Assembly: GCA_025355485.1 (NCBI GenBank) | Contig: JANXZP010000114.1 | Span: forward strand, 1-17,058 | Direction of reading: 5' to 3' | Source of the DNA: Pseudomonadota bacterium | Lineage (GTDB): Bacteria; Pseudomonadota; Gammaproteobacteria; Xanthomonadales; Xanthomonadaceae | DNA: 17,058 bases | Shown here: piece after piece, positions 1-7,009 of the stretch | Position numbering within the stretch: position 1 is the stretch's first letter | Layout: every line of letters begins with the position of its first letter | Made by a program: the position numbers and the translations under genes | Notes under the pieces: model-generated | The model's database searches: none | Told to the model about the DNA's origin: nothing | The model's input: the letters and a program-made list of their open reading frames with translations, nothing else

Positions 1-1
1 G

Positions 2-373
2 CACCAGTCGCCGCTGTATCCGGGCACCGGCGCAGCCAGCGAGCATGGCGTCGGCAACATCTGCAACGTGCCGCTGCTGCCGCACGCGGGCAGCGCCGCG
101 TTTCGTGCCGCCTGGTCGGACATCCTGCTGCCGGCGATCGATGCGTTCGCTCCGCAATTGCTGCTGGTGTCGGCGGGATTCGACGCGCACCGGCTCGATC
201 CGCTCGCGCAACTCGATGCCGAGGCCGACGATTTCGGCTGGCTCACCGCGCAGTTGTGCGACCTGGCCGACCGCCATGCGCAGGGCCGGCTGGTGTCGAT
301 GCTCGAGGGCGGCTACAGCATGGATGCGCTGCGCAGGTGCAGCGTGGCGCATGTGGGCGCGCTGCTGGACTGA
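2..373 (+). CDS. Histone deacetylase family protein, C-terminal part (5' end outside window)
   Basis: The frame is open from the first bases and ends in TGA, giving about 123 residues of a C-terminus. The visible part begins HQSPLYPGTGAASEHG and contains VSAGFDAHRLDPLAQL and SMLEGGYS. These match the metal-binding and active-site blocks of the arginase/histone-deacetylase fold (acetoin-utilisation AcuC and acetylpolyamine amidohydrolase relatives). Such bacterial enzymes are zinc-dependent deacetylases in the cytoplasm, and the true substrate cannot be told from the sequence. The N-terminal zinc ligands and the catalytic His-His pair lie outside the window. The gene lies 64 bases upstream of lptD on the same strand. 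I see no terminator between them, so co-transcription is possible but not shown. Confidence 0.88.
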   Translation, partial: HQSPLYPGTGAASEHGVGNICNVPLLPHAGSAAFRAAWSDILLPAIDAFAPQLLLVSAGFDAHRLDPLAQLDAEADDFGWLTAQLCDLADRHAQGRLVSMLEGGYSMDALRRCSVAHVGALLD

Positions 374-426
374 ATCGTCCTCTGTCCTCTGCACTCTGTT
401 TACGGCAAGCTAGGCGGGTTTTCTGC

Positions 427-433
427 GAGGAAG
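427..433 (+). promoter_or_regulatory. Ribosome binding site deciding the GTG start of lptD
   Basis: The sequence GAGGAAG lies 4 bases before the GTG at 438. No ATG or GTG precedes 438 in this frame before the in-frame stop TAG at 411, so this site supports a GTG start. Confidence 0.6.
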
Positions 434-437
434 CTCC

Positions 438-2681
438 GTGCATACCAGCCTTCGTCTGTTGCCGCTTAGCCTGGCCATCGCCATGACTCTCGCCCAGGCG
501 AAGACTCCCGGGCAGGTCAGAACCCACAACCAGCCCAAGCATCCGGCCAACGAATATGCGCTGTGCCGCGGCGATGCGGTTCCCGCGTTCCCGGGACAGG
601 CGCCTGACGGGTTGAAGGATGCGCGGCCGACCAGCCCGGCCGACATCCAGTCCGATTCGGCGGATCTCAGCAAGGCCGGCACCAGCGTGTTCGAGGGCAA
701 TGCCGAATTGCGGCGCGCCGACCAATGGATGCTCGCCGACCGCCTGACCTACCAGCACGAACAGGACACCTGGCAGGCGATCGGTTCGGTGAGGTACCAG
801 GACAGTTCTGTGCGGCTGACCGCCGACAAGGCAGGCGGCGACCTCGACAAGGACATCTCGACGGTCGATGCCGTCCAGTACCAGTTGCGCAATGTGCGCG
901 GCAACGGCAAGGCTGTGCACGGCCGGGTCGAAGGCGACCAGGAAACCTACACCGACGCGACCTATTCCACCTGCGATCCGAACGATCGCAAATGGGAAAT
1001 CCGCGGCAAGAAAATCGAGATCGATCGCGAGAAAAACGTCGGCATCGCGCACGACGCCACGGTGCGGATCGGCAACGTGCCGGTGTTCTACCTGCCTTAT
1101 TTCACCTTTCCCCTCGACAACGAGCGCAAGAGCGGCTTCCTGCTACCCAGCTTCGGCCAGTCCAGCAACGGCGGTTTCGAGCTCACCGTGCCGTATTACC
1201 TCAACCTGGCGCCGAATTACGACGCCACCCTGACCGCACACCTCTACGGTAGCCGCGGGCTGATGGCCGACACCGAATTCCGTTATCTCACCGAACACAG
1301 CCACGGCACCATCGAGGCGACCTGGCTGCCGAACGATTCGCAGCGCCATTACGATCGCGGCTCGGTGTTTGCAAAAAGCATCACCAACCTGACTCCGAAC
1401 TGGTACGTCAACGCCGACCTGAACCATGTCAGCGACACCCATTATTTCGAGGACTTCAGCCGCCAGACCTTCGGCAGTGCGATCGGCCTGTTGCCCAGCA
1501 CGCTCGGCGTGTACGGCCGCGGGCGCTACTGGAGCGCCGGCGCATACGTGCAGGACTGGGAAGTCACCGATCCGACGCTTGCGGACACCAACGCGCCGTA
1601 CCGCCGCCTGCCCGACGTGTATTTCCGCTGGCAGCAGCCGATCGCCGACCACGTTGAGCTCGGCGTCAGGAGCGAGGCGGTGAAATTCACCCAGCTCGTC
1701 CTCGACAGTGGCAGCCGCGTCGATCTGTATCCCTACATTTCCCTGCCGTTCGAGCACGCCGCGTGGTACGTGAAGCCCGAACTTGGCTACCGCTATACCG
1801 CCTACAACCTCGACTCGCCGGTCATGCCGGGCGGCAACACCAGCCCGACACGCAGCGTGCCGATCTTCGACATCGACGCCGGCGCGTATTTCGAACGCGA
1901 CACCAACTGGTTCGGGCATTCGTTCGTGCAGACGTTGGAACCGCGCCTGTACTACCTGCGCGTGCCGTATCGCGACCAGAGCGATATCCCGGTCTTCGAC
2001 ACCCAGCAATTCACCTTTGGCTACGCGCAGTTGTTTCGCACGAACAGTTTCACTGGGGCGGATCGCCAATCCGACGCGAACCAGTTGACTACGGCGGTTA
2101 CCACCCGCTTGCTCGACGGTGCCGACGGGCGCGAATGGCTGACCGCGAGCTTCGGCCAGATCCATTACTTCAGCCCGCCGCGCGTGCAATTGCCGGGCGT
2201 GCCGTTCGTGGACCGTTCCGGCAGCGACTACGTGATCGATACCGACCTGAACCTCGACGACCGCTGGACCGTCGGCGGTTCGTACCAGTACGACCCGCAC
2301 GGCCATCGCACCGACCTGGGTTCGCTGCGTGGCCAGTACCGCTTCGGACAGGGCGGCGTGGTCAATGCCGCGTACCGTTACCGGCCGGGGCTGGTCGAAC
2401 AGGCCGACCTCTCGTTCGTGTATCCGCTCGACGCCAACTGGCGGCTGCTCGGCCGCTGGGATTATTCGCTCAAGGACAGCACCACCCTGGAGGCGCTGGG
2501 CGGCGTGGAATGGGGCGACTGCTGCATGGCGGTGCGCGTGATCGGCCGCGATTACATCCGCAACCAGATCGGCCAGAAGAACTTTGCGCTGTTCTTCGAG
2601 GTCGAACTCAAAGGCTTGGGATCACTGGGCCGCAATACGAGCGATTTACTCGACCGTGATATCCTTGGATACACCCGCTGA
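438..2681 (+). CDS. lptD: LPS-assembly outer-membrane protein LptD
   Basis: LptD is the outer-membrane beta-barrel that, with the lipoprotein LptE, inserts lipopolysaccharide into the outer leaflet. The protein has 747 residues (E. coli has 784). It has a short signal peptide ending near ALAQA at residues 17-21, an OstA/LptA-like periplasmic domain at roughly residues 70-190, then a long barrel rich in alternating aromatic strands. The four cysteines expected for the inter-domain disulfides are present: C43, C179 and the adjacent pair C695-C696 in GDCCMAV. The block VFYLPYFTFPLDNERKSGFLLP is typical of the family. It starts with GTG behind a good ribosome binding site. The next gene, surA, encodes the chaperone that delivers LptD to the outer membrane, a widely conserved pairing. 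Confidence 0.97.
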   Translation: MHTSLRLLPLSLAIAMTLAQAKTPGQVRTHNQPKHPANEYALCRGDAVPAFPGQAPDGLKDARPTSPADIQSDSADLSKAGTSVFEGNAELRRADQWMLADRLTYQHEQDTWQAIGSVRYQDSSVRLTADKAGGDLDKDISTVDAVQYQLRNVRGNGKAVHGRVEGDQETYTDATYSTCDPNDRKWEIRGKKIEIDREKNVGIAHDATVRIGNVPVFYLPYFTFPLDNERKSGFLLPSFGQSSNGGFELTVPYYLNLAPNYDATLTAHLYGSRGLMADTEFRYLTEHSHGTIEATWLPNDSQRHYDRGSVFAKSITNLTPNWYVNADLNHVSDTHYFEDFSRQTFGSAIGLLPSTLGVYGRGRYWSAGAYVQDWEVTDPTLADTNAPYRRLPDVYFRWQQPIADHVELGVRSEAVKFTQLVLDSGSRVDLYPYISLPFEHAAWYVKPELGYRYTAYNLDSPVMPGGNTSPTRSVPIFDIDAGAYFERDTNWFGHSFVQTLEPRLYYLRVPYRDQSDIPVFDTQQFTFGYAQLFRTNSFTGADRQSDANQLTTAVTTRLLDGADGREWLTASFGQIHYFSPPRVQLPGVPFVDRSGSDYVIDTDLNLDDRWTVGGSYQYDPHGHRTDLGSLRGQYRFGQGGVVNAAYRYRPGLVEQADLSFVYPLDANWRLLGRWDYSLKDSTTLEALGGVEWGDCCMAVRVIGRDYIRNQIGQKNFALFFEVELKGLGSLGRNTSDLLDRDILGYTR

Positions 2682-2691
2682 ACCCTTATGT

Positions 2692-2713
2692 GGCGCGCCC
2701 CGCAGGGCGCGCC
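2692..2713 (+). repeat. GC-rich perfect hairpin between lptD and surA
   Basis: The arms ggcgcgccc (2692-2700) and gggcgcgcc (2705-2713) are perfect reverse complements and enclose the tetraloop cgca. No T-run follows, so it is not a standard Rho-independent terminator. The 3' arm ends directly before the GGAG ribosome binding site of surA (2714-2717). The hairpin could therefore limit or position initiation at surA, or it could stabilise or separate the two transcript parts. The function is inferred; the structure is seen. Confidence 0.6.
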
Positions 2714-2727
2714 GGAGCCGACATTCC

Positions 2728-4044
2728 ATGACGAAATCGATCCTGAAGCTGCTGTTGCCGTTGTCCCTGCTGATCGCCGCACCCATAGCACTCGCGCAAA
2801 ACGCCGCCCCGCAGACCACTGCCGTGGACCGCATCGTCGCGGTGGTGGACGAGGACGTGATCCTCAAGAGCGAACTCGACCGCGCCGAGCTCAACGTCAA
2901 GCAGCAATACGCCGCCCATCCCGAACAGTTGCCGCCCACTGACGTGCTGCAGAAACAGGTGCTGGAACGGCTGGTGCTGGTGCGCCTGCAACTGGCGCGC
3001 GCCAATGACGCCGGCATGAAAATCAGCGATGCCGAGATCGACCAGGGCGTCCAGCGCGTGGCCGAGCAGAACAAGATGAACCAGGCCCAGTTGCAGCAAC
3101 GCCTCGCTGCCGACGGCATGAGCTACGACGAGTTCCGCAAGTCGATGCGCGACGAACTGGTCGTGCAGAAAATGCAGCAGAGCATCATCCAGGAGCGCGT
3201 CGCGGTCAGCGAAACCGAGGTCGACAACCAACTCGCCACCGAACGCGCCGGCGGCCCGCAGGTGCACCTGGCGCACATCTTGGTCGCGCTGCCCGAGGCC
3301 GCGACGCCGGAGCAGGTCAAGACCGCGCAGACCAAAATCGAAGGCGTGAAGGAGCTGATCGACCAGGGCAAGATGGAATTCTCCGCCGCGGCGATCCGCT
3401 ATTCCGACAGTCCGAATGCGCTCGAGGGCGGCGACCTGGGCTGGCGCAGCGTCGATGAGGTGCCGCCGGCCTTCACCGACCTCATCAAGACCCTCAAGCC
3501 TGGCCAGATCACCCTGCCGCTGCGCGGTGCCAGCGGCTTCCAGTTGCTCAAGCTGGTGGAAGTGCGCGAAGCCGGACAGGTTCCGGTGCAGAAGGTCACC
3601 GAATATCACGCGCAGGATCTGATGGTCAGCGTCGGCCCCGGCATGACCGCCGAGCAGGCCAAGGTGAAAATCGATGGCTTGCGCGCGCAACTAGCCGCCG
3701 GCGCCGATTTCACCGAGATCGCCAAGGCCAGCTCGGACGACACCGCCACCAAAGCCAAGGGCGGCGACATGGGCTGGTTCCAGGCCAATGCATGGGGTGA
3801 CGCGGTCGCCGTACAGCTCAAGGCCCTCAAGGACGGCGATCTGTCGCAGCCGTTCCAGAGCGATGTCGGCTGGCATGTGATCAAGCTGCTCGGCAGCCGC
3901 ACCAACGACATCAGCGAGCAAGCCGCACGCGAGGCCGCACGCCAGACTGTCGCGCGCCGCAAGGCGCAGGACGAGTACGAGAACTTCCTGCGCCAGATCC
4001 GTTCGGAAGCCTACGTGGACATCCGTCTGTCCGATAAAACCTGA
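2728..4044 (+). CDS. surA: Periplasmic chaperone SurA, two parvulin-type domains
   Basis: SurA escorts unfolded outer-membrane proteins such as LptD through the periplasm. The product has 438 residues. A signal peptide ends at ALA (residues 21-23), followed by the N-terminal chaperone domain (about 31-170), parvulin domain 1 (about 179-278), parvulin domain 2 (about 292-388) and a C-terminal helix. The ATG at 2728 is chosen because it gives the signal peptide and has GGAG ten bases upstream; the frame stays open further upstream but overlaps lptD. The parvulin active sites look degenerate. Domain 1 keeps HIL (H183) but has GFQ (Q272) where GFH is usual. Domain 2 keeps GWH (H383) but has HAQDLMV where HARHILL is usual (D297). 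The protein may therefore act mainly as a chaperone. It ends five bases before pdxA. Confidence 0.95.
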   Translation: MTKSILKLLLPLSLLIAAPIALAQNAAPQTTAVDRIVAVVDEDVILKSELDRAELNVKQQYAAHPEQLPPTDVLQKQVLERLVLVRLQLARANDAGMKISDAEIDQGVQRVAEQNKMNQAQLQQRLAADGMSYDEFRKSMRDELVVQKMQQSIIQERVAVSETEVDNQLATERAGGPQVHLAHILVALPEAATPEQVKTAQTKIEGVKELIDQGKMEFSAAAIRYSDSPNALEGGDLGWRSVDEVPPAFTDLIKTLKPGQITLPLRGASGFQLLKLVEVREAGQVPVQKVTEYHAQDLMVSVGPGMTAEQAKVKIDGLRAQLAAGADFTEIAKASSDDTATKAKGGDMGWFQANAWGDAVAVQLKALKDGDLSQPFQSDVGWHVIKLLGSRTNDISEQAAREAARQTVARRKAQDEYENFLRQIRSEAYVDIRLSDKT

Positions 4045-4049
4045 TCGCA

Positions 4050-5054
4050 ATGCGCCCTCGGCTGGCCCTGGTTCCAGGCGAGCCTGCGGGGATTGGGCCG
4101 GAATTGTGCGTGCGCATCGCGCAACAGGCGCACGCAGCGCGCATCGTCGCGATCGCTGATCCCGACACCCTTCTGCTGGCAGCCCGCGCGATCGGGCTGC
4201 CGCTGCGTTTGCGCGATCCCGATGCCAATGCCGGTCCCGGCGAGATCGCGGTGCTACCGCTGCCGAATACCGTCGCGACGGTATTCGGCAAACCCGACCC
4301 GGCGAACGCGCGTGTTGTTATCGATGCCTTGCTGCTCGGCGCACGGCGCTGCCTCGATGGCGACGCCGATGCGCTGGTCACCGGCCCGGTGCACAAGGCC
4401 GCTATCAACGCCGCCGGCATCGCCTACAGCGGCACCACCGAATTGCTGGCCGCGCAGGCCGGATGCGATGTGGTGATGATGCTCGCTTCGGTTGGTCAGT
4501 CGCGCGATCCACTGCGGGTCGCGCTGGCGACCACGCATCTGCCGCTGCGCGATGTGCCCGACGCGATCACGCGCGAAGCATTGCTGCGTACGCTGCGCAT
4601 CCTCGATACCGATCTGCGCAAACGTTTCGGGATCGCGCGACCGCGCATCGCGGTGCTCGGCCTGAATCCGCACGCCGGCGAGCAGGGTTATCTGGGGCAC
4701 GAGGAAATCGAGACGATCACGCCGGTGATCGATGCGCTGCGCAGTGAAGGCATGCACCTGATCGGCCCATTGCCGGCCGACACTGCGTTCCTTCCGCGAC
4801 ATCTCGCCGATTGCGATGCGGTGCTCGCGATGTACCACGACCAGGGCTTGCCAGTGCTCAAGCACGCCGGTTTCGAAGACGCGGTCAATATCACCCTCGG
4901 CCTGCCCTATCCACGCGTCGCGGTCGACCACGGCACCGCGCTGGAACTGGCGGGAACCGGCCGCGCCGATCCATCGAGCCTGCTGCACGCGATCGCGGTC
5001 GCCACCGCGATGGCGCAAACTGCGCGCGCATCGACCACCGGGAGCCGCCCATGA
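4050..5054 (+). CDS. pdxA: 4-hydroxythreonine-4-phosphate dehydrogenase PdxA
   Basis: PdxA oxidises 4-phosphohydroxy-L-threonine with NAD in the DXP-dependent pathway to pyridoxal phosphate, in the cytoplasm. The product has 334 residues, the usual size. It begins with the family block LVPGEPAGIGPEL, followed by VTGPVHKAAIN. The three metal-binding histidines are in place: H163 (TTHLPLRD), H208 (LNPHAGE) and H263 (MYHDQGLP). Where E. coli has GHTE at the substrate site, this protein has GTTE (residues 128-131). From memory Xanthomonas PdxA shares this, so I read it as a lineage trait. There is no clear ribosome binding site, and the start is five bases after the surA stop, which suggests translational coupling. 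A perfect 30-bp palindrome lies inside the gene at 4261-4290. The stop overlaps the next start as ATGA. Confidence 0.97.
   Translation: MRPRLALVPGEPAGIGPELCVRIAQQAHAARIVAIADPDTLLLAARAIGLPLRLRDPDANAGPGEIAVLPLPNTVATVFGKPDPANARVVIDALLLGARRCLDGDADALVTGPVHKAAINAAGIAYSGTTELLAAQAGCDVVMMLASVGQSRDPLRVALATTHLPLRDVPDAITREALLRTLRILDTDLRKRFGIARPRIAVLGLNPHAGEQGYLGHEEIETITPVIDALRSEGMHLIGPLPADTAFLPRHLADCDAVLAMYHDQGLPVLKHAGFEDAVNITLGLPYPRVAVDHGTALELAGTGRADPSSLLHAIAVATAMAQTARASTTGSRP
4261..4290. repeat. Perfect 30-bp palindrome inside pdxA
   Basis: The half-site tgccgaataccgtcg is followed immediately by its exact reverse complement, giving 15 base pairs with no spacer and TCGCGA at the centre. The flanking bases (c at 4260, a at 4291) do not pair, so the symmetry ends sharply. 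It encodes LPNTVATVFGK in PdxA. Because of the symmetry, the opposite strand encodes LPNTVATVFG as well. No second copy is seen in the window. A symmetry this long in coding DNA is unlikely by chance. It may be a small mobile palindrome, a protein or methylation site, or a product of template switching. Confidence 0.9.
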
Positions 5055-5545
5055 ACAGCGATCGCGTCGAAGACTCCGACATGCTGCACGCCGATCCATC
5101 CAGCCAACGCCAGGCATTCGTGCTGATCTGCGTGCTGATCGTAGCGGGCGCGCTGCTGCAGTGGCTGGGTCTGCCGGCACTCATGCGCTGGCTCACGGTC
5201 GCCGACAACGCCGTGCTGCTGCATCGCGTGGGCCTAGTATTCGATGCGCTCGCCGCGCTGATGCTGCTGCTGTCGGTGTACTCGGGCTGGTATGCATCGC
5301 GCATCCTTCGTTCGCATCAGTTCCCGCCGCCGCACAGTTGGGTACTGCGCGACACCCGGATCATGCGCGACGGTGCTGCGCGCCTGCGCGGTTGGGCGAT
5401 GTTGGTCTGTGCGGCAGCGTTCATAGCGCTGGCGATGTACGCGGCGATACTGCCGGTGCGGCTGCAGAACCTGATACGGGAACACAAACCCGCGCCTGCA
5501 CGCATACTTCAAATCGCGCCGCCGATAGCTACTCCGCATGGCTGA
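5051..5545 (+). CDS. Unknown membrane protein, three predicted helices
   Basis: I do not recognise this 164-residue product. It has a polar N-terminus of about 22 residues and three hydrophobic segments at roughly residues 23-45 (FVLICVLIVAGALLQWLGLPAL), 58-80 (VGLVFDALAALMLLLSVYSGWYA) and 113-136 (GWAMLVCAAAFIALAMYAAILPV). A basic tail (IREHKPAPARILQ) follows. It lacks recognisable catalytic motifs. The ATG at 5051 overlaps the pdxA stop (ATGA) and has GGGAG seven bases upstream, so expression with pdxA is very likely. E. coli has no gene between pdxA and rsmA, so this is an accessory or lineage-specific insertion in a conserved operon. A role in membrane or cofactor biology would be a guess. 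Confidence 0.8.
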   Translation: MNSDRVEDSDMLHADPSSQRQAFVLICVLIVAGALLQWLGLPALMRWLTVADNAVLLHRVGLVFDALAALMLLLSVYSGWYASRILRSHQFPPPHSWVLRDTRIMRDGAARLRGWAMLVCAAAFIALAMYAAILPVRLQNLIREHKPAPARILQIAPPIATPHG

Positions 5546-5721
5546 CGATCCGAAACCAATCAGGATTGATCGACCGGATCGTTGCCCCCGCCCTTGCCCT
5601 CCGGCCCTCCAGGCGTTCTTCGCTGCGCGAGATGCCACAGGCATCTCACGAGACGCAGCTCATTACCTCCCGCTCGCGCGAGGGAGGGAAATCGGAGGGC
5701 ACTCAACCCGCATGAGTGCCC
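5545..5721 (+). other. Spacer before rsmA with four consecutive stem-loops
   Basis: The 183-base gap between the membrane gene and rsmA (5546-5728) holds four inverted repeats in series. The first is acgatccg (5545-5552) with cggatcgt (5575-5582), enclosing a smaller caatc/gattg pair. The second is gagatgcc (5629-5636) with ggcatctc (5640-5647) around a three-base loop. The third is cctccc/gggagg around a ten-base loop (about 5666-5687). The fourth is gggcactca (5697-5705) with tgagtgccc (5713-5721), nine perfect pairs around a seven-base loop, ending eight bases before the rsmA ATG. None has a T-run. It could be a structured leader, a processing region or an intergenic repeat element. It is not a family I recognise. 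Confidence 0.55.
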
Positions 5722-5728
5722 AATCCAT

Positions 5729-6535
5729 ATGACGCGCCACGCTGCGAAAAAGCAACTCGGCCAGCACTTCCTGCACGACGCCGGGATCATCGAACGCATC
5801 GTGCGCTCGGTGAACCCGCAGCCGGGCGAGCGTCTCGTCGAAATCGGCCCCGGCCAGGGCGCGATCACCCTGCCGCTGCTGCGCCGTCACGGCGCGCTGA
5901 CCGTGATCGAACTCGACCGCGACCTGCTCGCGCATCTGGACACGATCGGCGAGAACCCAGGCGTTCTCGATGTCATCCATGCCGATGTGCTGAAAGTCGA
6001 CTTCACCGCGCTCGCCGACGGCGGCGTGCTGCGCCTGGTCGGCAATCTTCCGTACAACATCTCCTCGCCGATCCTGTTCCACGCGCTCGCGCACGCGGCG
6101 GTGATCCGCGACATGCACTTCATGCTGCAGAAGGAAGTGGTCGATCGCATGGCCGCGACGCCCGGCGGCAAGGTCTATGGCCGGTTGAGCGTGATGCTGC
6201 AGGCGTATTGCGAGGTCGAGCCGCTGTTCGACGTGCCGCCGGCCGCGTTCCGGCCGCCGCCGCAGGTGGATTCGGCGGTGGTACGCCTGCTGCCGCGCGC
6301 GATCGGATCGATCGGCATCGTCGATCGCGCGCTGTTCGAGCGTGTCGTGCGCGATGCCTTCGGCCAGCGCCGCAAGACGCTGCGCAACTCCCTGTCCGCG
6401 CTGTGCATCGACGCCGATTTCGCCGTCACCAGCATCCGCCCGCAGGCCCGCGCCGAAGAGCTTGCGGTGACCGAATTCGTGGCGCTGGCCAACCACCTAG
6501 CCGGCCATCACCAGTCCGTGCCGGCTATCCCGTAA
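5729..6535 (+). CDS. rsmA: 16S rRNA (adenine1518-N6/adenine1519-N6)-dimethyltransferase RsmA (KsgA)
   Basis: RsmA transfers four methyl groups from S-adenosylmethionine to two adjacent adenines in the 3'-terminal helix of 16S rRNA during late 30S assembly. The product has 268 residues, normal for the family. The N-terminal KKQLGQHFLHD (residues 7-17), the SAM-binding VEIGPGQG (37-44), the acidic ELDRDL and the catalytic NLPYNIS (106-112) are all intact. The C-terminal domain has FGQRRKTLRNSL. The ATG at 5729 is chosen by homology of the N-terminus. It has no obvious ribosome binding site, and a nine-pair hairpin ends eight bases upstream, so initiation may be regulated or weak. The TAA stop lies nine bases before a leader ORF in the same frame. 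Confidence 0.97.
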   Translation: MTRHAAKKQLGQHFLHDAGIIERIVRSVNPQPGERLVEIGPGQGAITLPLLRRHGALTVIELDRDLLAHLDTIGENPGVLDVIHADVLKVDFTALADGGVLRLVGNLPYNISSPILFHALAHAAVIRDMHFMLQKEVVDRMAATPGGKVYGRLSVMLQAYCEVEPLFDVPPAAFRPPPQVDSAVVRLLPRAIGSIGIVDRALFERVVRDAFGQRRKTLRNSLSALCIDADFAVTSIRPQARAEELAVTEFVALANHLAGHHQSVPAIP

Positions 6536-6544
6536 AATGGCGGC

Positions 6545-6619
6545 ATGACCAAGCCCGTCTACGTCTTCGATATCGAGATCACAATCACACGTTCACTCGA
6601 CGAGCCATCGCGCCGATGA
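6545..6619 (+). CDS. 24-residue leader ORF made from a duplicated apaG 5' end
   Basis: This short ORF reads MTKPVYVFDIEIT then ITRSLDEPSRR. It aligns with the start of the full-length ApaG that follows (MTKPVYAFDIEITTRFLDDQSR), with about 18 identities over 23 residues and one inserted residue. The two ATGs are 71 bases apart, which is not a multiple of three, so the copy is out of frame with apaG. Its TGA overlaps the apaG ATG as ATGA. It is in the same frame as rsmA, nine bases after the rsmA stop. It can be read as a broken partial duplication that now acts, or could act, as a coupled leader for apaG. Translation is inferred, not shown. Confidence 0.65.
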   Translation: MTKPVYVFDIEITITRSLDEPSRR

Positions 6620-6996
6620 CCAAGCCTGTCTACGCCTTCGATATCGAGATAACGACCCGCTTCCTCGACGACCAGTCGCGGCCGGACGACGATCGCTACG
6701 TGTTCGCGTACACGATCAGCATCCGCAATTCCGGCGACATGGCCGCGCGGCTGCTCGATCGCCACTGGGTCATCACCGATGCGAACGGCCGCGTGGAAGA
6801 AGTGAACGGCGACGGCGTGGTCGGCGAGCAACCGTGGCTACGGCCGGGCGAACATTTCGAATACACCTCCGGTGCGGTGCTGGAAACCAGCGTCGGCACG
6901 ATGCAGGGCAGCTACGGCATGCTGGCCGACGACGGCACCCGCTTCGAGGCGCCGATTCCCGCGTTCACCTTGGCCGTGCCGCGCACGTTGCACTGA
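6616..6996 (+). CDS. apaG: ApaG domain protein
   Basis: ApaG is a small protein with a fibronectin-type-III-like beta fold, conserved beside apaH in many proteobacteria. It is linked to cobalt/magnesium phenotypes and its biochemical role remains unclear. The product has 126 residues, the usual length. It contains YVFAYTISIRNSG, the conserved RHWVITDANGRVEEV, the glycine motif GDGVVGEQP (residues 65-73) and the terminal block FTLAVPRTLH. The start at 6616 is supported by family length and by the ATGA overlap with the leader ORF. The bases upstream lack a strong ribosome binding site, so reinitiation after the leader is plausible. The start region is the second copy of a duplicated segment whose first copy begins at 6545. 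Confidence 0.95.
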   Translation: MTKPVYAFDIEITTRFLDDQSRPDDDRYVFAYTISIRNSGDMAARLLDRHWVITDANGRVEEVNGDGVVGEQPWLRPGEHFEYTSGAVLETSVGTMQGSYGMLADDGTRFEAPIPAFTLAVPRTLH

Positions 6997-7009
6997 TGGC
7001 GATCGCGCC

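Noticed and set aside
1143..2306. Minus-strand ORF (387 codons) inside lptD, and a similar one at 2686-3690 inside surA
   Set aside because: Both are antisense to well-supported genes and have no plausible start signals or motifs.
2692..2713. Rho-independent terminator after lptD
   Set aside because: The stem is strong but no T-run follows, and surA begins 14 bases later.
2584..2727. In-frame upstream extension of surA overlapping lptD
   Set aside because: It would bury the signal peptide 48 residues inside the protein; the ATG at 2728 has a ribosome binding site and gives the normal length.
4128..4131. Loss of the substrate histidine in PdxA (GTTE instead of GHTE, codons near 4431-4442) as a sign of an inactive enzyme
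   Set aside because: All three metal histidines are intact and, from memory, Xanthomonas PdxA has the same GTTE, so it looks like a lineage trait.
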